This document shows, one piece after another, positions 1 through 6,108 of a DNA stretch of 7,526 bases. The position numbers and the translations under genes are program-made. The notes beneath the pieces were generated by a model, which did not search any database, was not told the origin of the DNA, and saw only the letters and a list, made by a program, of their open reading frames with translations. Numbering within the stretch: the first letter of the stretch is position 1; each line of letters begins with the position of its first letter. Location: NCBI GenBank assembly GCA_013817025.1, contig JACDDK010000044.1, positions 1-7,526 on the forward strand. Direction: 5' to 3'. The stretch is from Rubrobacter sp. (GTDB lineage: Bacteria > Actinomycetota > Rubrobacteria > Rubrobacterales > Rubrobacteraceae).

Positions 1-1
1 C

Positions 2-445
2 GTCCTAGCCCACGCCCCACTCGGCCAACCGCCGATCTACATCAAAGCCAACACCGCCATTCCGATGTCTCCAGACAGAAATCACACCGGCGAGGCCACG
101 GATCACCTGACGCTACTCTTATACCCAGCCGAAGGCACCGCCGAGTCCACGCTCTACGAAGACGCGGGCAACGGCTTCGATTACAAGAGCGGCCAATACG
201 CCCGGCGCGAGGTGATCTGCGAAGTCCGCGACGGCGCCATCGCCGTCCGTCTCGAAGCTCGCGAGGGCTCGTTTACTCCTGAAAGGCAATCGGTTCACGT
301 CAAGCTGATGGCCGTAAACACCCGCCCCGAGAGCGTCACCGCGAACGGCGAAGGCGCCGACTGGGACTATGATGAAGCGAGCGGCGGCATAACGGTGCGA
401 CTGCAAGAGACGGCGGAAGCGGTCACGGTAGAAGCGAAGATGTAA
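2..445 (+). CDS. GH31 family alpha-glucosidase, C-terminal part (5' end outside window)
   Basis: This is the last 147 codons of a glycoside hydrolase family 31 enzyme, which removes terminal alpha-linked glucose (or xylose) from oligosaccharides. The frame is open from base 2 to the TAA at 443-445, so the gene begins upstream of the window. The visible part covers the beta-rich C-terminal domains: a PLGQPPIYIKANTAIPM segment typical of the proximal C-terminal domain of GH31, then the DUF5110-type domain with LTLLLYPAEG and the characteristic LYEDAGNGFDYKSGQY motif. The catalytic barrel with its two aspartates lies outside the window, so activity and substrate cannot be judged here. An ATG at 65 sits inside the conserved domain and is not the start. 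The gene converges with the HAD gene on the other strand, 45 bases apart; I see no strong terminator hairpin between them. Confidence 0.9.
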   Translation, partial: VLAHAPLGQPPIYIKANTAIPMSPDRNHTGEATDHLTLLLYPAEGTAESTLYEDAGNGFDYKSGQYARREVICEVRDGAIAVRLEAREGSFTPERQSVHVKLMAVNTRPESVTANGEGADWDYDEASGGITVRLQETAEAVTVEAKM

Positions 446-490
446 GCGTCATACCGTTTGCGTTATCTAACAAAATCCAACCAATGAAAG

Positions 491-967
491 CTATTCCGAC
501 AGCAACGCCCACAGTTTCTGGTCGGTGAAGTCTTTAGCCGCGACGAACGCTCCGGCCCCGACTTCGTCGGCGAGGACTACTTCGTCGAAGTATTCTTCGA
601 TGCCGAGGGCGGCGAGGACGATGGGGACGTTGGCGCTCGGGGCGTTGGTGACGAGGGCTATCCTCATGTCGTGGCGCCGACCCTCTTCCATGAAGTCCAG
701 CAGACCGGGGAGCGGTTCGAGATCCGTGGCGAGGTCCCGGAAGTCCGCCTCCTTGGCGTCGATGACGCCTTGGACTTCGTTTTCGGTGAGGTTCGGCAAG
801 AGTTCGCGGACGATGACGGCGTTGGAACGGCCACTAATCCGGTTGCGGTAAAACTCCTCGTCGGCCTCGACGCCGTGCCGCGCAAGAAGGTTCAACCACG
901 CCGGAGAATGCAGCGCGTCGGTATCCGATAGAGTGCCGTTGAGGTCGAAGAGCAGCGCCCGGTACAA
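491..967 (-). CDS. Internally deleted beta-phosphoglucomutase-like HAD hydrolase
   Basis: The product is a 158-residue protein of the HAD superfamily (phosphatase or beta-phosphoglucomutase type). I choose the TTG at 967, which gives MYRALLFDLNGTL, the usual HAD N-terminus, 8 bases after the stop of the upstream membrane-protein gene. The longer open frame back to 1363 only shadows that gene. Motif I is D8-L-N10-G-T, with Asn in place of the second Asp, a variant known in this branch. The helical cap follows (about 17-85), then motif II as VTNAP (T107). After ADEVG (about 133-137) the sequence jumps straight to GAFVAAKDFTDQKLWALL, which resembles the extreme C-terminus of such proteins. Motif III (Lys) and motif IV (the acidic Mg-binding pair), normally in the missing 50-60 residues, are absent, and family members usually have about 220 residues. 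The frame is kept, but catalytic activity is unlikely. It may be a decaying gene or an assembly deletion. Confidence 0.75.
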   Translation of the reverse strand: MYRALLFDLNGTLSDTDALHSPAWLNLLARHGVEADEEFYRNRISGRSNAVIVRELLPNLTENEVQGVIDAKEADFRDLATDLEPLPGLLDFMEEGRRHDMRIALVTNAPSANVPIVLAALGIEEYFDEVVLADEVGAGAFVAAKDFTDQKLWALLSE

Positions 968-975
968 AGCCCTAC

Positions 976-1314
976 CTATCCTCCGTACAGGACCATGTTG
1001 AGAGCGCGCGTCACAATCAGGAGCGACCCAATGTACAACAAGATAAACAGATGCCCACGCTCGCGGCCCTTTCGCAAGGGACTGGTCTTGTACTCGGCCA
1101 TCCCGAGCAATATACCGACCGCGCACAGCCCCCACACCCAGTAGAACGTGAAGTACCGCGCCGCGTTGCCGGGGTCCGGGTTGAACACCGCCCAGGTGAA
1201 CGCCCCGGTCACGAACGCCGCCAAAGACAGCGAGAGCACGAAGAGTACCTTGTTCGCCCGGCGGCGACGCTTCCAGGAGAGCCAGTCGGTAAATACGGTG
1301 GTTACGGTCCTCAT
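976..1314 (-). CDS. Small three-helix membrane protein, function unknown
   Basis: A 112-residue protein that I do not recognise. The N-terminus is short and ends in a basic patch (WKRRRRANK, 14-22), followed by hydrophobic segments at about 23-44, 53-73 and 88-110. This predicts three membrane helices, with the basic patch on the cytoplasmic side. A polar, charged loop (about 74-87, KTSPLRKGRERG) separates helices 2 and 3. Tryptophans and tyrosines sit at the helix ends (WAVF, FYWVWG), as in interfacial regions. The ATG at 1314-1312 has no Shine-Dalgarno sequence, but TAATAT lies 6 bases upstream, so a leaderless transcript is plausible. The stop is followed 8 bases later by the HAD gene start, so the two are probably co-transcribed. 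The opposite strand also carries a long open frame here, but the hydrophobic pattern and the coupling to the HAD gene favour this one. Confidence 0.7.
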   Translation of the reverse strand: MRTVTTVFTDWLSWKRRRRANKVLFVLSLSLAAFVTGAFTWAVFNPDPGNAARYFTFYWVWGLCAVGILLGMAEYKTSPLRKGRERGHLFILLYIGSLLIVTRALNMVLYGG

Positions 1315-1320
1315 GGGGAA

Positions 1321-1326
1321 ATATTA
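1321..1326 (-). promoter_or_regulatory. -10 box (TAATAT) for the small membrane-protein gene
   Basis: Read on the minus strand, TAATAT ends 6 bases before the ATG at 1314. Transcription would therefore begin at or next to the start codon, giving a leaderless mRNA, which agrees with the absence of a Shine-Dalgarno sequence. The -35 region at the expected distance does not match a consensus. Confidence 0.45.
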
Positions 1327-1478
1327 GCAGCCTGCCGGTTAGTTCCGGTGAGCGGTATCTCAAAAGCCGAGCCTACCGGACGGGCAGTGCCAACCGAAAG
1401 ACGGCGACGCGGACTTCGACGTCCGGTGCCGAAGCTTTTCGCCTTTCACCGGCGGCGCTCGTCGTGCGGTTTGGGCGG

Positions 1479-1484
1479 TAGAAT
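1479..1484 (+). promoter_or_regulatory. -10 box (TAGAAT) for the MFS gene
   Basis: TAGAAT fits the TANNNT pattern and ends 7 bases before the GTG at 1492, the spacing expected when the first transcribed base is the start codon. No purine-rich Shine-Dalgarno sequence lies in front of the GTG. No clear -35 box is visible. Confidence 0.4.
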
Positions 1485-1491
1485 AGCCGGC

Positions 1492-2619
1492 GTGCGTCGA
1501 CTTCTGGCCCTCACCTGCGCGATAGTCCTGGTCGACACCATTTTCTACGCGGCTCTCGTGCCGCTCGTACCGTACTTCACGAGCGAGTTGGATCTCTCGA
1601 AGTCTACCGTGGGCCTTCTGAGCGGCGCTTTCGGGGCCGGGGTGCTCGTGGGTTCCGCTCCGGGCGGATATCTCTCCTCGCGGGCGGGTGTGAAAGTGGC
1701 GGCGCTCGCCGGGCTCGTCTTGATGTCGATCGCCAGCCTGGTCTTCGGGCTGGCCGAGACTACGCCATTGCTGATGCTCGCGCGTTTCGCGGGCGGTTTC
1801 GGAAGCGCGCTCTCGTGGGTGGCCGCGTTCACGTGGCTAGTCGAGCGAGCACCCGAGGAGCGGCGGGGAGCCATGATCGGGGTGATGCTCAGCGCGGCCG
1901 TATTCGGTGCTCTGCTCGGCCCCGTACTGGGTAGTGTCGCCGCGGCTATTGGCCTAGTTCCGGCCTTCGCGGGTGTCGCGGCGCTGGGACTGGGCATCTG
2001 CTTCTGGGCGGCCCTGGAACCGGCGCCCGCGCCGTCCGGCAAGGCGTCGCTGTTTCGGTCGATCTCGATGGCGCGGCGGCCCCGGCTGTTGATGGGACTC
2101 TGGTTCATCACGCTGCCACCCCTGGTCTTCGCAGCCGTGGCCGTCCTGGTGCCGCTGCAACTCGACGGTCTCGGATGGGGTGCGGCGGCGGTCGGGGGCG
2201 TGTTCCTGGTGAGTGCCGCTTTCGAGGCGTTTGTCCATCCTCTTCTGGGCCGCTGGGCGGACGCCAGCGGCTATCGGCCGCCCGTAATCGCCGGTATCCT
2301 CGCCTCCGTAGGCATCCTGCTCGTCCTGCCGTTGACCACCAACCCGTGGCTCCTGGCGCTACTGGTAGTACTGGCTGCCGGAGCGTTCAACGCTCCCCTG
2401 GTCCCCGGCACGGCGCTCTTCTCCCGAGGCTCCGAGAAAGCGGGCATGGACCCCTCGATGGCCTTCGCCATAACCAACTTCGCCTGGGCCAGCGGCTACG
2501 CCGTCGGAGCCCCTCTAGGCGGCACCCTCGCCGACCTGCGCGGCGACGCGCTTTCGTACCTGGTCCTGGCGACGGTCTGCCTGTTGACGCTGATCCTGCT
2601 CCGCCGCGAGATGGATTGA
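1492..2619 (+). CDS. MFS transporter, drug:H+ antiporter-like
   Basis: The product is a 375-residue major facilitator superfamily protein. I start it at GTG 1492, a few residues before the first membrane helix (LLALTCAIVLVDTIFYAALVP). The frame is open far upstream to 1051, but that part is low-complexity, arginine-rich shadow sequence of the opposite-strand gene. The protein is hydrophobic throughout, with room for 12 helices and a central charged linker near 180-200 (PAPSGKASLFRSISMARRPR). The loop after helix 2 carries the MFS signature motif A as GGYLSSRAGVK (58-68). Helix 5 has a motif C-like GALLGPVLG (139-147), typical of proton-coupled exporters. This suggests efflux of a small molecule, but the substrate cannot be inferred. 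It is transcribed alone, diverges from the membrane-protein/HAD pair and ends at a strong hairpin. Confidence 0.88.
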   Translation: MRRLLALTCAIVLVDTIFYAALVPLVPYFTSELDLSKSTVGLLSGAFGAGVLVGSAPGGYLSSRAGVKVAALAGLVLMSIASLVFGLAETTPLLMLARFAGGFGSALSWVAAFTWLVERAPEERRGAMIGVMLSAAVFGALLGPVLGSVAAAIGLVPAFAGVAALGLGICFWAALEPAPAPSGKASLFRSISMARRPRLLMGLWFITLPPLVFAAVAVLVPLQLDGLGWGAAAVGGVFLVSAAFEAFVHPLLGRWADASGYRPPVIAGILASVGILLVLPLTTNPWLLALLVVLAAGAFNAPLVPGTALFSRGSEKAGMDPSMAFAITNFAWASGYAVGAPLGGTLADLRGDALSYLVLATVCLLTLILLRREMD

Positions 2620-2626
2620 GAGCTGC

Positions 2627-2662
2627 GCGGTTTGCGAAAGGACCAAACCTTTCGCAAACCGC
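2627..2662. terminator. Perfect 15-bp hairpin between convergent genes, likely bidirectional terminator
   Basis: GCGGTTTGCGAAAGG (2627-2641) is perfectly complementary to CCTTTCGCAAACCGC (2648-2662), with the six-base loop ACCAAA. It begins 8 bases after the MFS stop and lies 44 bases beyond the stop of the convergent SBP-family gene, so it can end transcripts from both sides. No T tract follows on either strand, so it is not a classic intrinsic terminator. It may act as a T-less terminator or as a 3'-end stabiliser. Confidence 0.75.
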
Positions 2663-2706
2663 TATATAGAGCGTTCGATTGCTCCCAGCCTGAAAAGCCG
2701 ACTGCT

Positions 2707-4332
2707 TCAGCCGCCGTTGCGGCGAGACCAGTGTTTTTCGTTCACCTCGGTTTCGGCAAGCTCGAAGGTGGTTGCGTAGCCGACGAAGTCCACGTTCTTG
2801 TTTACGGCGTACAACGCTTGCGGATAGACCAGGAAGAGGGAGAGCGACTCTTCGTAGACGAGCTTGTCTATCTCTACCGACAACTCGTTCAGCCGATCCG
2901 GATCGACCTCGGTGGCGAACTTGCCCATCAGATTCTCGAACGCCTCCACCGGCGGACCAGCGCGGAATGGGCCGGTCTCCCCGTAGAGTTCGCCGTGCAT
3001 GAAAGCTGGCGGAGCGTCGGAGGTCAGGTCGATCCAGGCGAACACCAGGAGATCGAACGGTAGCGGCATCACCTTCTCGACTAGCGCGTGCTGCCCGGCG
3101 AGCATCTGATCGCCCGGAGTGACCGATACTTCGACCTCGATACCCAAGGAGTCGCGCAGGTCCTCGGCCATCAGGTTCGTCGGAACTTCGAGGTCGGCGT
3201 TCGTCGCGATCCTCAACGCCCGCCCTTCGGGCCAGCCGGCCTCTGCGAGCAGCCGTTTCGCCTCCGCCGGGTCGTGCGGGTAGGGCTCGGTACCTGGGAA
3301 GCCGCCCGCGTATGGCGGGGTGACGCCCGCCGCCGGATACGCATAGCCGCCGAAACCCTCGCGCACCATCCGGTCGCGGTCCACGGCCATGTTGAACGCC
3401 CGGCGAGTCCGCGCGTCGTCCAGCGGCGCGTCCGTGACGCCCCGGTTTACGAGGCCCAGCACGACGCGCATGGCGTCTATGGCGTGGAGCCGGGCGTGCT
3501 CGCTGCTCCGCACCCTTTCGGCGTCCGCCGGTGAGACTTCGGTGACGATGTCCACCTCACCCTCGGCGTCGCACACGAGGTTCAGGGCCTCGGCGTGCGG
3601 GATGTCGTTGTGGAACACGACTTTTTCGAGCCTCGGGCCGCGCTCCTTGTTCCAGTGGTCGTGGTTGGCGGTCAGGACGACCTTATCGGTGCGGTCTTGC
3701 CTCGTGTCCAGCCAGGTGCAGGCGAGCGGTTCGGCGCGCATGATGGCGATTTCGTTGTCGATTGAAGAATAGCCCTCGGAGAGGGTAAAAGGACCGGTGC
3801 CCCACGGGCCCGGAGCGTCGATTACTCACCAGTGACCTTCGCCGCTGCCTTGCTTTTTGTAGCCGAAGCCGATCTCATCCCAAAACCGCGTGCTCGGGAT
3901 GTGCATCCCCCGCATCTTCCCTAAGACCAACCCGTCCGGCTGCGGAAAGTGGATCAGCAGTTTGTAGTCGTCCACGATCTCGATGGTCGTCTCTTGATGT
4001 ATGTTCAGGTTGGTCCCCGGCGGGTGGGGCGCCTTCCACCGTTGCATCTCGTCGAACGCCCGCTTGAAGTTGTGCGCGGTGCATTTCTCCCCGTCCTGAA
4101 ACCGGATGCCGCGCCGCACGTCGACCTCCAGCGTCTTCTCGTCCGTCCAGCGCGAGTCCTCAAGGACTGCCCCGACCATGTGTCCCCGCTCATCGGTGCG
4201 GACGGGCTCCTCCATCGTGTTCCAGGTGATATACAGCCAGTTCAACGGATGTGGGTCCACCACGTTCACCGTTCCTACTGGCATGCGCGAACCACCTTCG
4301 GCCGCGACTTCGGACGTAACCTGACCTGTCAT
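2707..4332 (-). CDS. SBP_bac_5-type (NikA/OppA fold) protein with in-frame UGA, candidate selenoprotein, no signal peptide
   Basis: Read through one TGA (codon 169), this frame encodes 541 residues, the normal length of the extracellular solute-binding protein family 5 (nickel and oligopeptide binders such as NikA and OppA). The N-terminal part has the family block TLEVDVRRGIRFQDGEKCTAHNF (split here at 67-79 and 80-89). Directly after the TGA comes VIDAPGPWGTGPF, including the family GTGPF/Y motif. The C-terminal part has TRRAFNMAVDRDRMV and the GYAYPAAGVTPP region. There is no frameshift and no other stop. The ATG at 4332 is preceded by AAGGAG. There is no hydrophobic signal sequence or lipobox, and an in-frame TAG at 4371-4369 excludes a longer N-terminus, so the protein should be cytosolic. 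It follows the LarA-like gene by 68 bases, and no permease or ATPase is nearby. It may bind metal or ligand inside the cell. If the TGA is a true stop, this is a pseudogene. Confidence 0.75.
3794..3813 (-). promoter_or_regulatory. Candidate bacterial SECIS hairpin
   Basis: In the mRNA, 12 bases after the UGA, CCGGGCCC pairs with GGGC-A-CCGG. This gives an 8-bp stem with one bulged A and a GUG loop whose first G is 21 bases past the UGA. Bacterial SECIS elements are known as stem-loops just downstream of the Sec UGA, with a G at the start of a small apical loop about 16-37 bases away; this fits. The caution is that the bases also encode the conserved APGPWGTG peptide and are GC-rich, so the fold could be incidental. 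Confidence 0.45.
3826..3828 (-). other. In-frame UGA, candidate selenocysteine codon
   Basis: This TGA is codon 169 of the SBP-family gene, between GEGHW and VIDAPGPWGTGPF. Family-like sequence continues without a gap on both sides, as expected for recoding. A single-base nonsense change would look the same in one sequence. TGA is used as the ordinary stop for this gene, the MFS gene and the dehydrogenase gene, so general reassignment of UGA is excluded. Confidence 0.55.
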
Positions 4333-4400
4333 GCTTCTCCTTCTCATTCGCTTTTCCCGATACGAATGCTAACAGAGCCACATCCTCGCGCAACTACGCT
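4333..4400 (-). promoter_or_regulatory. Leader between LarA-like and SBP-family genes, with hairpin and RBS
   Basis: This 68-base spacer holds a hairpin with the 6-bp stem CATTCG/CGAATG and a 12-base loop (4345-4368). The ribosome binding site AAGGAG follows immediately, ending 4 bases before the ATG at 4332. That site decides the start in favour of 4332 rather than the ATG at 4347, which lies in the hairpin stem and has no good ribosome binding site. The short spacer suggests read-through transcription from the LarA-like gene. Confidence 0.45.
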
Positions 4401-5978
4401 CTAGCTCACCTCGCACATGAACAGCGGCGGCATGTGCATGTAGGTCTTAGACGGGCTCGGGCCTACGGTATCCTGCGCTATCTGAAGCGCCTCGGCGATG
4501 GTGTCAGCCCGTTTGTAGCCCATCCTCGCGGTGGTGTACGGGTCGCCGCCGACGAAGATCACATCCCCGAGGTGGTCCAAAGCGTGGGCACCCCACTGCC
4601 AGGTCGTGAACGGGTGGAAACCGTGGTAGGCGTGGGAGCTACGGTAGAGCGTCCGGTACCAGGGGTCTTCAGCGTACTTGTCCTGGAAGAGACGCTCGCC
4701 CTCGGCCGGGTCCGTGGTCGCCGCGATAACTTCGTTGAAGTACGGCTCGTAGCTGGGATGGTGCAGCCCGTCGAATTCATAGGGTACGGGGTGCGTCGCA
4801 ATTATCACGCCTCCTTCGCGCACCAGCGGCTTGCCCTTATACAGGTTGAAGAGGTATCCGAGGACCATGTTGTGAACGAGGATGGGGTTCATGATCGAGT
4901 TAACGTTGTACGGCCCGATGTATGGCACGCCGAGCATCAACACATCCGACTGCCCCTCGACCTGCACGAGTTGCTGACGGTGCAAGTGTTTTATGGTCTC
5001 GTCGTGGACTGGATCCGTAGCTCCAGCCTGGACGCTGGTCATCTTCTGAGGGGCGACGATAGACTGAAAGATCTTACGAGCCGCCGCCGCGGGCATCTTG
5101 CTCGTCGCGGTGTGGTTGGCGAGAAAGTTGGCCTTTGTGGCGAGGTTCCATTCGTGCTCCGGGTGAGCCATAAAGTTGAAGACCGCCGGAAAAGTAGCGT
5201 TGTTCAGGGTCGTCTCGATGTGGAAGACCTTTATATTTGCGTCCAGGATGTCCCCCATCCGGTTCACAGAGCCGTGCAGCGCCGAGTTCGGCGGGTCCAT
5301 GAGGGATTTGGTGTTGCGGAGGGTGTGGGCGTTATGGTGATGGCGGATAGATGAGTAGGGTGAGATGCCGGTGTGAACGGACTTGTGGCCGCCGTTCATC
5401 GCCACTAGGTTGATGTTCACGTAGACCACGAGGTCGGACTCGGCGGCGCGGCGGCTGATGCGGACTTGCTCGCCGTGTTCCGTCGTCCCGATCACAACGT
5501 TGCCCTCTTCGTCCTCGGCGTCGTAGTTGTACAGAAACTCCGGGTAGTAGCGAGACATAATTTTGTTTCCGAGCGCCCACCGAAGCTCTTTCTCCGTCAT
5601 GCGGCGGTGCAGACCGAGGGCGGCGATGAGGTGAATATCTTCGACGCCTTTAGCGGTGGCCTTCTCCAGCACCTTCTCGATCACGAGCTGCCTGTTATCC
5701 GGGGGCTTCATCGGTGGCAGCGGACAGGAAACATCGTCGAACACGATGGTCAGCTTCATGCCGGGCTTCAGCAGCTCGTGAAGCGGCTCCATACCCATCG
5801 GCTCCAGCAGCGCCCGCTCGATAGCCACACCAGGGTCCTCCAGCGGCTCGACGGGACCGGGAGGATAGATGACGTGCGTCCCCTCCGGCAGCTTCTCGTA
5901 GTGGAAGCCGTCCCCGGCGTTGAACATCATGGCGGGGCTGTTCTTTTCGAGTATCGTCGTAAACCCTGGTCGGCTCAT
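4401..5978 (-). CDS. LarA-like nickel-pincer nucleotide isomerase (lactate racemase family)
   Basis: The product is a 525-residue protein of the lactate racemase (LarA, DUF2088) family, whose characterised members use a covalently bound nickel-pincer nucleotide to racemise or epimerise 2-hydroxy acids by hydride transfer. It starts at ATG 5978 with a good GGAGGG ribosome binding site 7 bases upstream. Motifs: DDVSCP (81-86), where LarA typically has DD.TRP; LGLHRRMT (121-128), with H124 at the place of LarA His108; GGHKS (196-200), with K199 matching the cofactor-bearing Lys184; and HHHN (213-216), with H215 at the spacing of the nickel ligand His200. The residue 10 before K199, His174 in LarA, falls in VNINLV and is not His, so the catalytic base differs. 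It is about 100 residues longer than lactate racemase. It lies between the dehydrogenase and SBP-family genes. The substrate is unknown, and plain lactate racemase is unlikely. Confidence 0.88.
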   Translation of the reverse strand: MSRPGFTTILEKNSPAMMFNAGDGFHYEKLPEGTHVIYPPGPVEPLEDPGVAIERALLEPMGMEPLHELLKPGMKLTIVFDDVSCPLPPMKPPDNRQLVIEKVLEKATAKGVEDIHLIAALGLHRRMTEKELRWALGNKIMSRYYPEFLYNYDAEDEEGNVVIGTTEHGEQVRISRRAAESDLVVYVNINLVAMNGGHKSVHTGISPYSSIRHHHNAHTLRNTKSLMDPPNSALHGSVNRMGDILDANIKVFHIETTLNNATFPAVFNFMAHPEHEWNLATKANFLANHTATSKMPAAAARKIFQSIVAPQKMTSVQAGATDPVHDETIKHLHRQQLVQVEGQSDVLMLGVPYIGPYNVNSIMNPILVHNMVLGYLFNLYKGKPLVREGGVIIATHPVPYEFDGLHHPSYEPYFNEVIAATTDPAEGERLFQDKYAEDPWYRTLYRSSHAYHGFHPFTTWQWGAHALDHLGDVIFVGGDPYTTARMGYKRADTIAEALQIAQDTVGPSPSKTYMHMPPLFMCEVS

Positions 5979-6108
5979 GTGTGCTCCCTCCGGTCTAAAA
6001 GGTATGGGGCTTCGAGTGTCAGGCTACAGCTTACAGCCTTCGAGCGCACCTCGGATTGCACTCACTAACGTGAGCAAGCATCCCGGACATCAAAAATGCT
6101 CGACCCAC
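5979..6108 (-). promoter_or_regulatory. Leader between dehydrogenase and LarA-like genes
   Basis: The 130-base spacer contains two weak hairpins on the minus-strand transcript. CTCAC-GTTA-GTGAG lies at 6061-6074 and extends by three more pairs past a two-base bulge; AGGCT/AGCCT with a 9-base loop lies at 6021-6039. Neither is followed by a T run. They may mark partial termination or a leader region of the LarA-like gene. I see no convincing -35/-10 pair. The GGAGGG ribosome binding site is at the left end. Confidence 0.3.

Larger units (their letters stand above)
1315..1491. promoter_or_regulatory. Divergent intergenic region with two promoters
   Basis: This 177-base region lies between the minus-strand membrane-protein gene and the plus-strand MFS gene and must hold both promoters. 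It carries a -10-like box close to each start codon (separate entries) and a short inverted repeat CGGAC-TTCGAC-GTCCG near the middle, which could be an operator or chance in GC-rich DNA. I find no convincing -35 box for either side and no RNA gene. Confidence 0.5.

Noticed and set aside
968..1363. 132-residue N-terminal extension of the HAD protein
   Set aside because: It is an out-of-frame reading of the upstream membrane-protein gene. HAD proteins start immediately before motif I, as TTG 967 gives.
1051..1491. N-terminal extension of the MFS protein
   Set aside because: The extension overlaps the minus-strand membrane-protein gene, is arginine- and proline-rich without domain features, and MFS proteins of this type begin just before the first helix, as with GTG 1492.
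1545..2111. 188-codon minus-strand open frame inside the MFS gene
   Set aside because: It is antisense to conserved MFS helices and motif A and has serine/proline/alanine-rich shadow composition.
3826..3828. UGA read as tryptophan by a variant genetic code
   Set aside because: Three genes in the window end with TGA as a normal stop (MFS, SBP-family and dehydrogenase), and no other in-frame TGA occurs inside the remaining genes.
2707..4347. Two separate genes, or a frameshifted pseudogene, in the SBP region
   Set aside because: Both parts are in the same frame and separated by one TGA only. Conserved family sequence resumes in the next codon, and no start signal lies before the second part. 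A point nonsense change remains possible and is stated as the alternative.
4434..5354. 306-codon plus-strand open frame opposite the LarA-like gene
   Set aside because: It is antisense to a clear family member with intact motifs. Its translation is composition-driven and shows no domain, a common shadow in GC-rich DNA.
6010..6044. Short direct repeat CTTCGAG flanking the AGGCT/AGCCT hairpin
   Set aside because: Seven bases repeated once is within chance for GC-rich intergenic DNA, and no mobile element boundary is visible.
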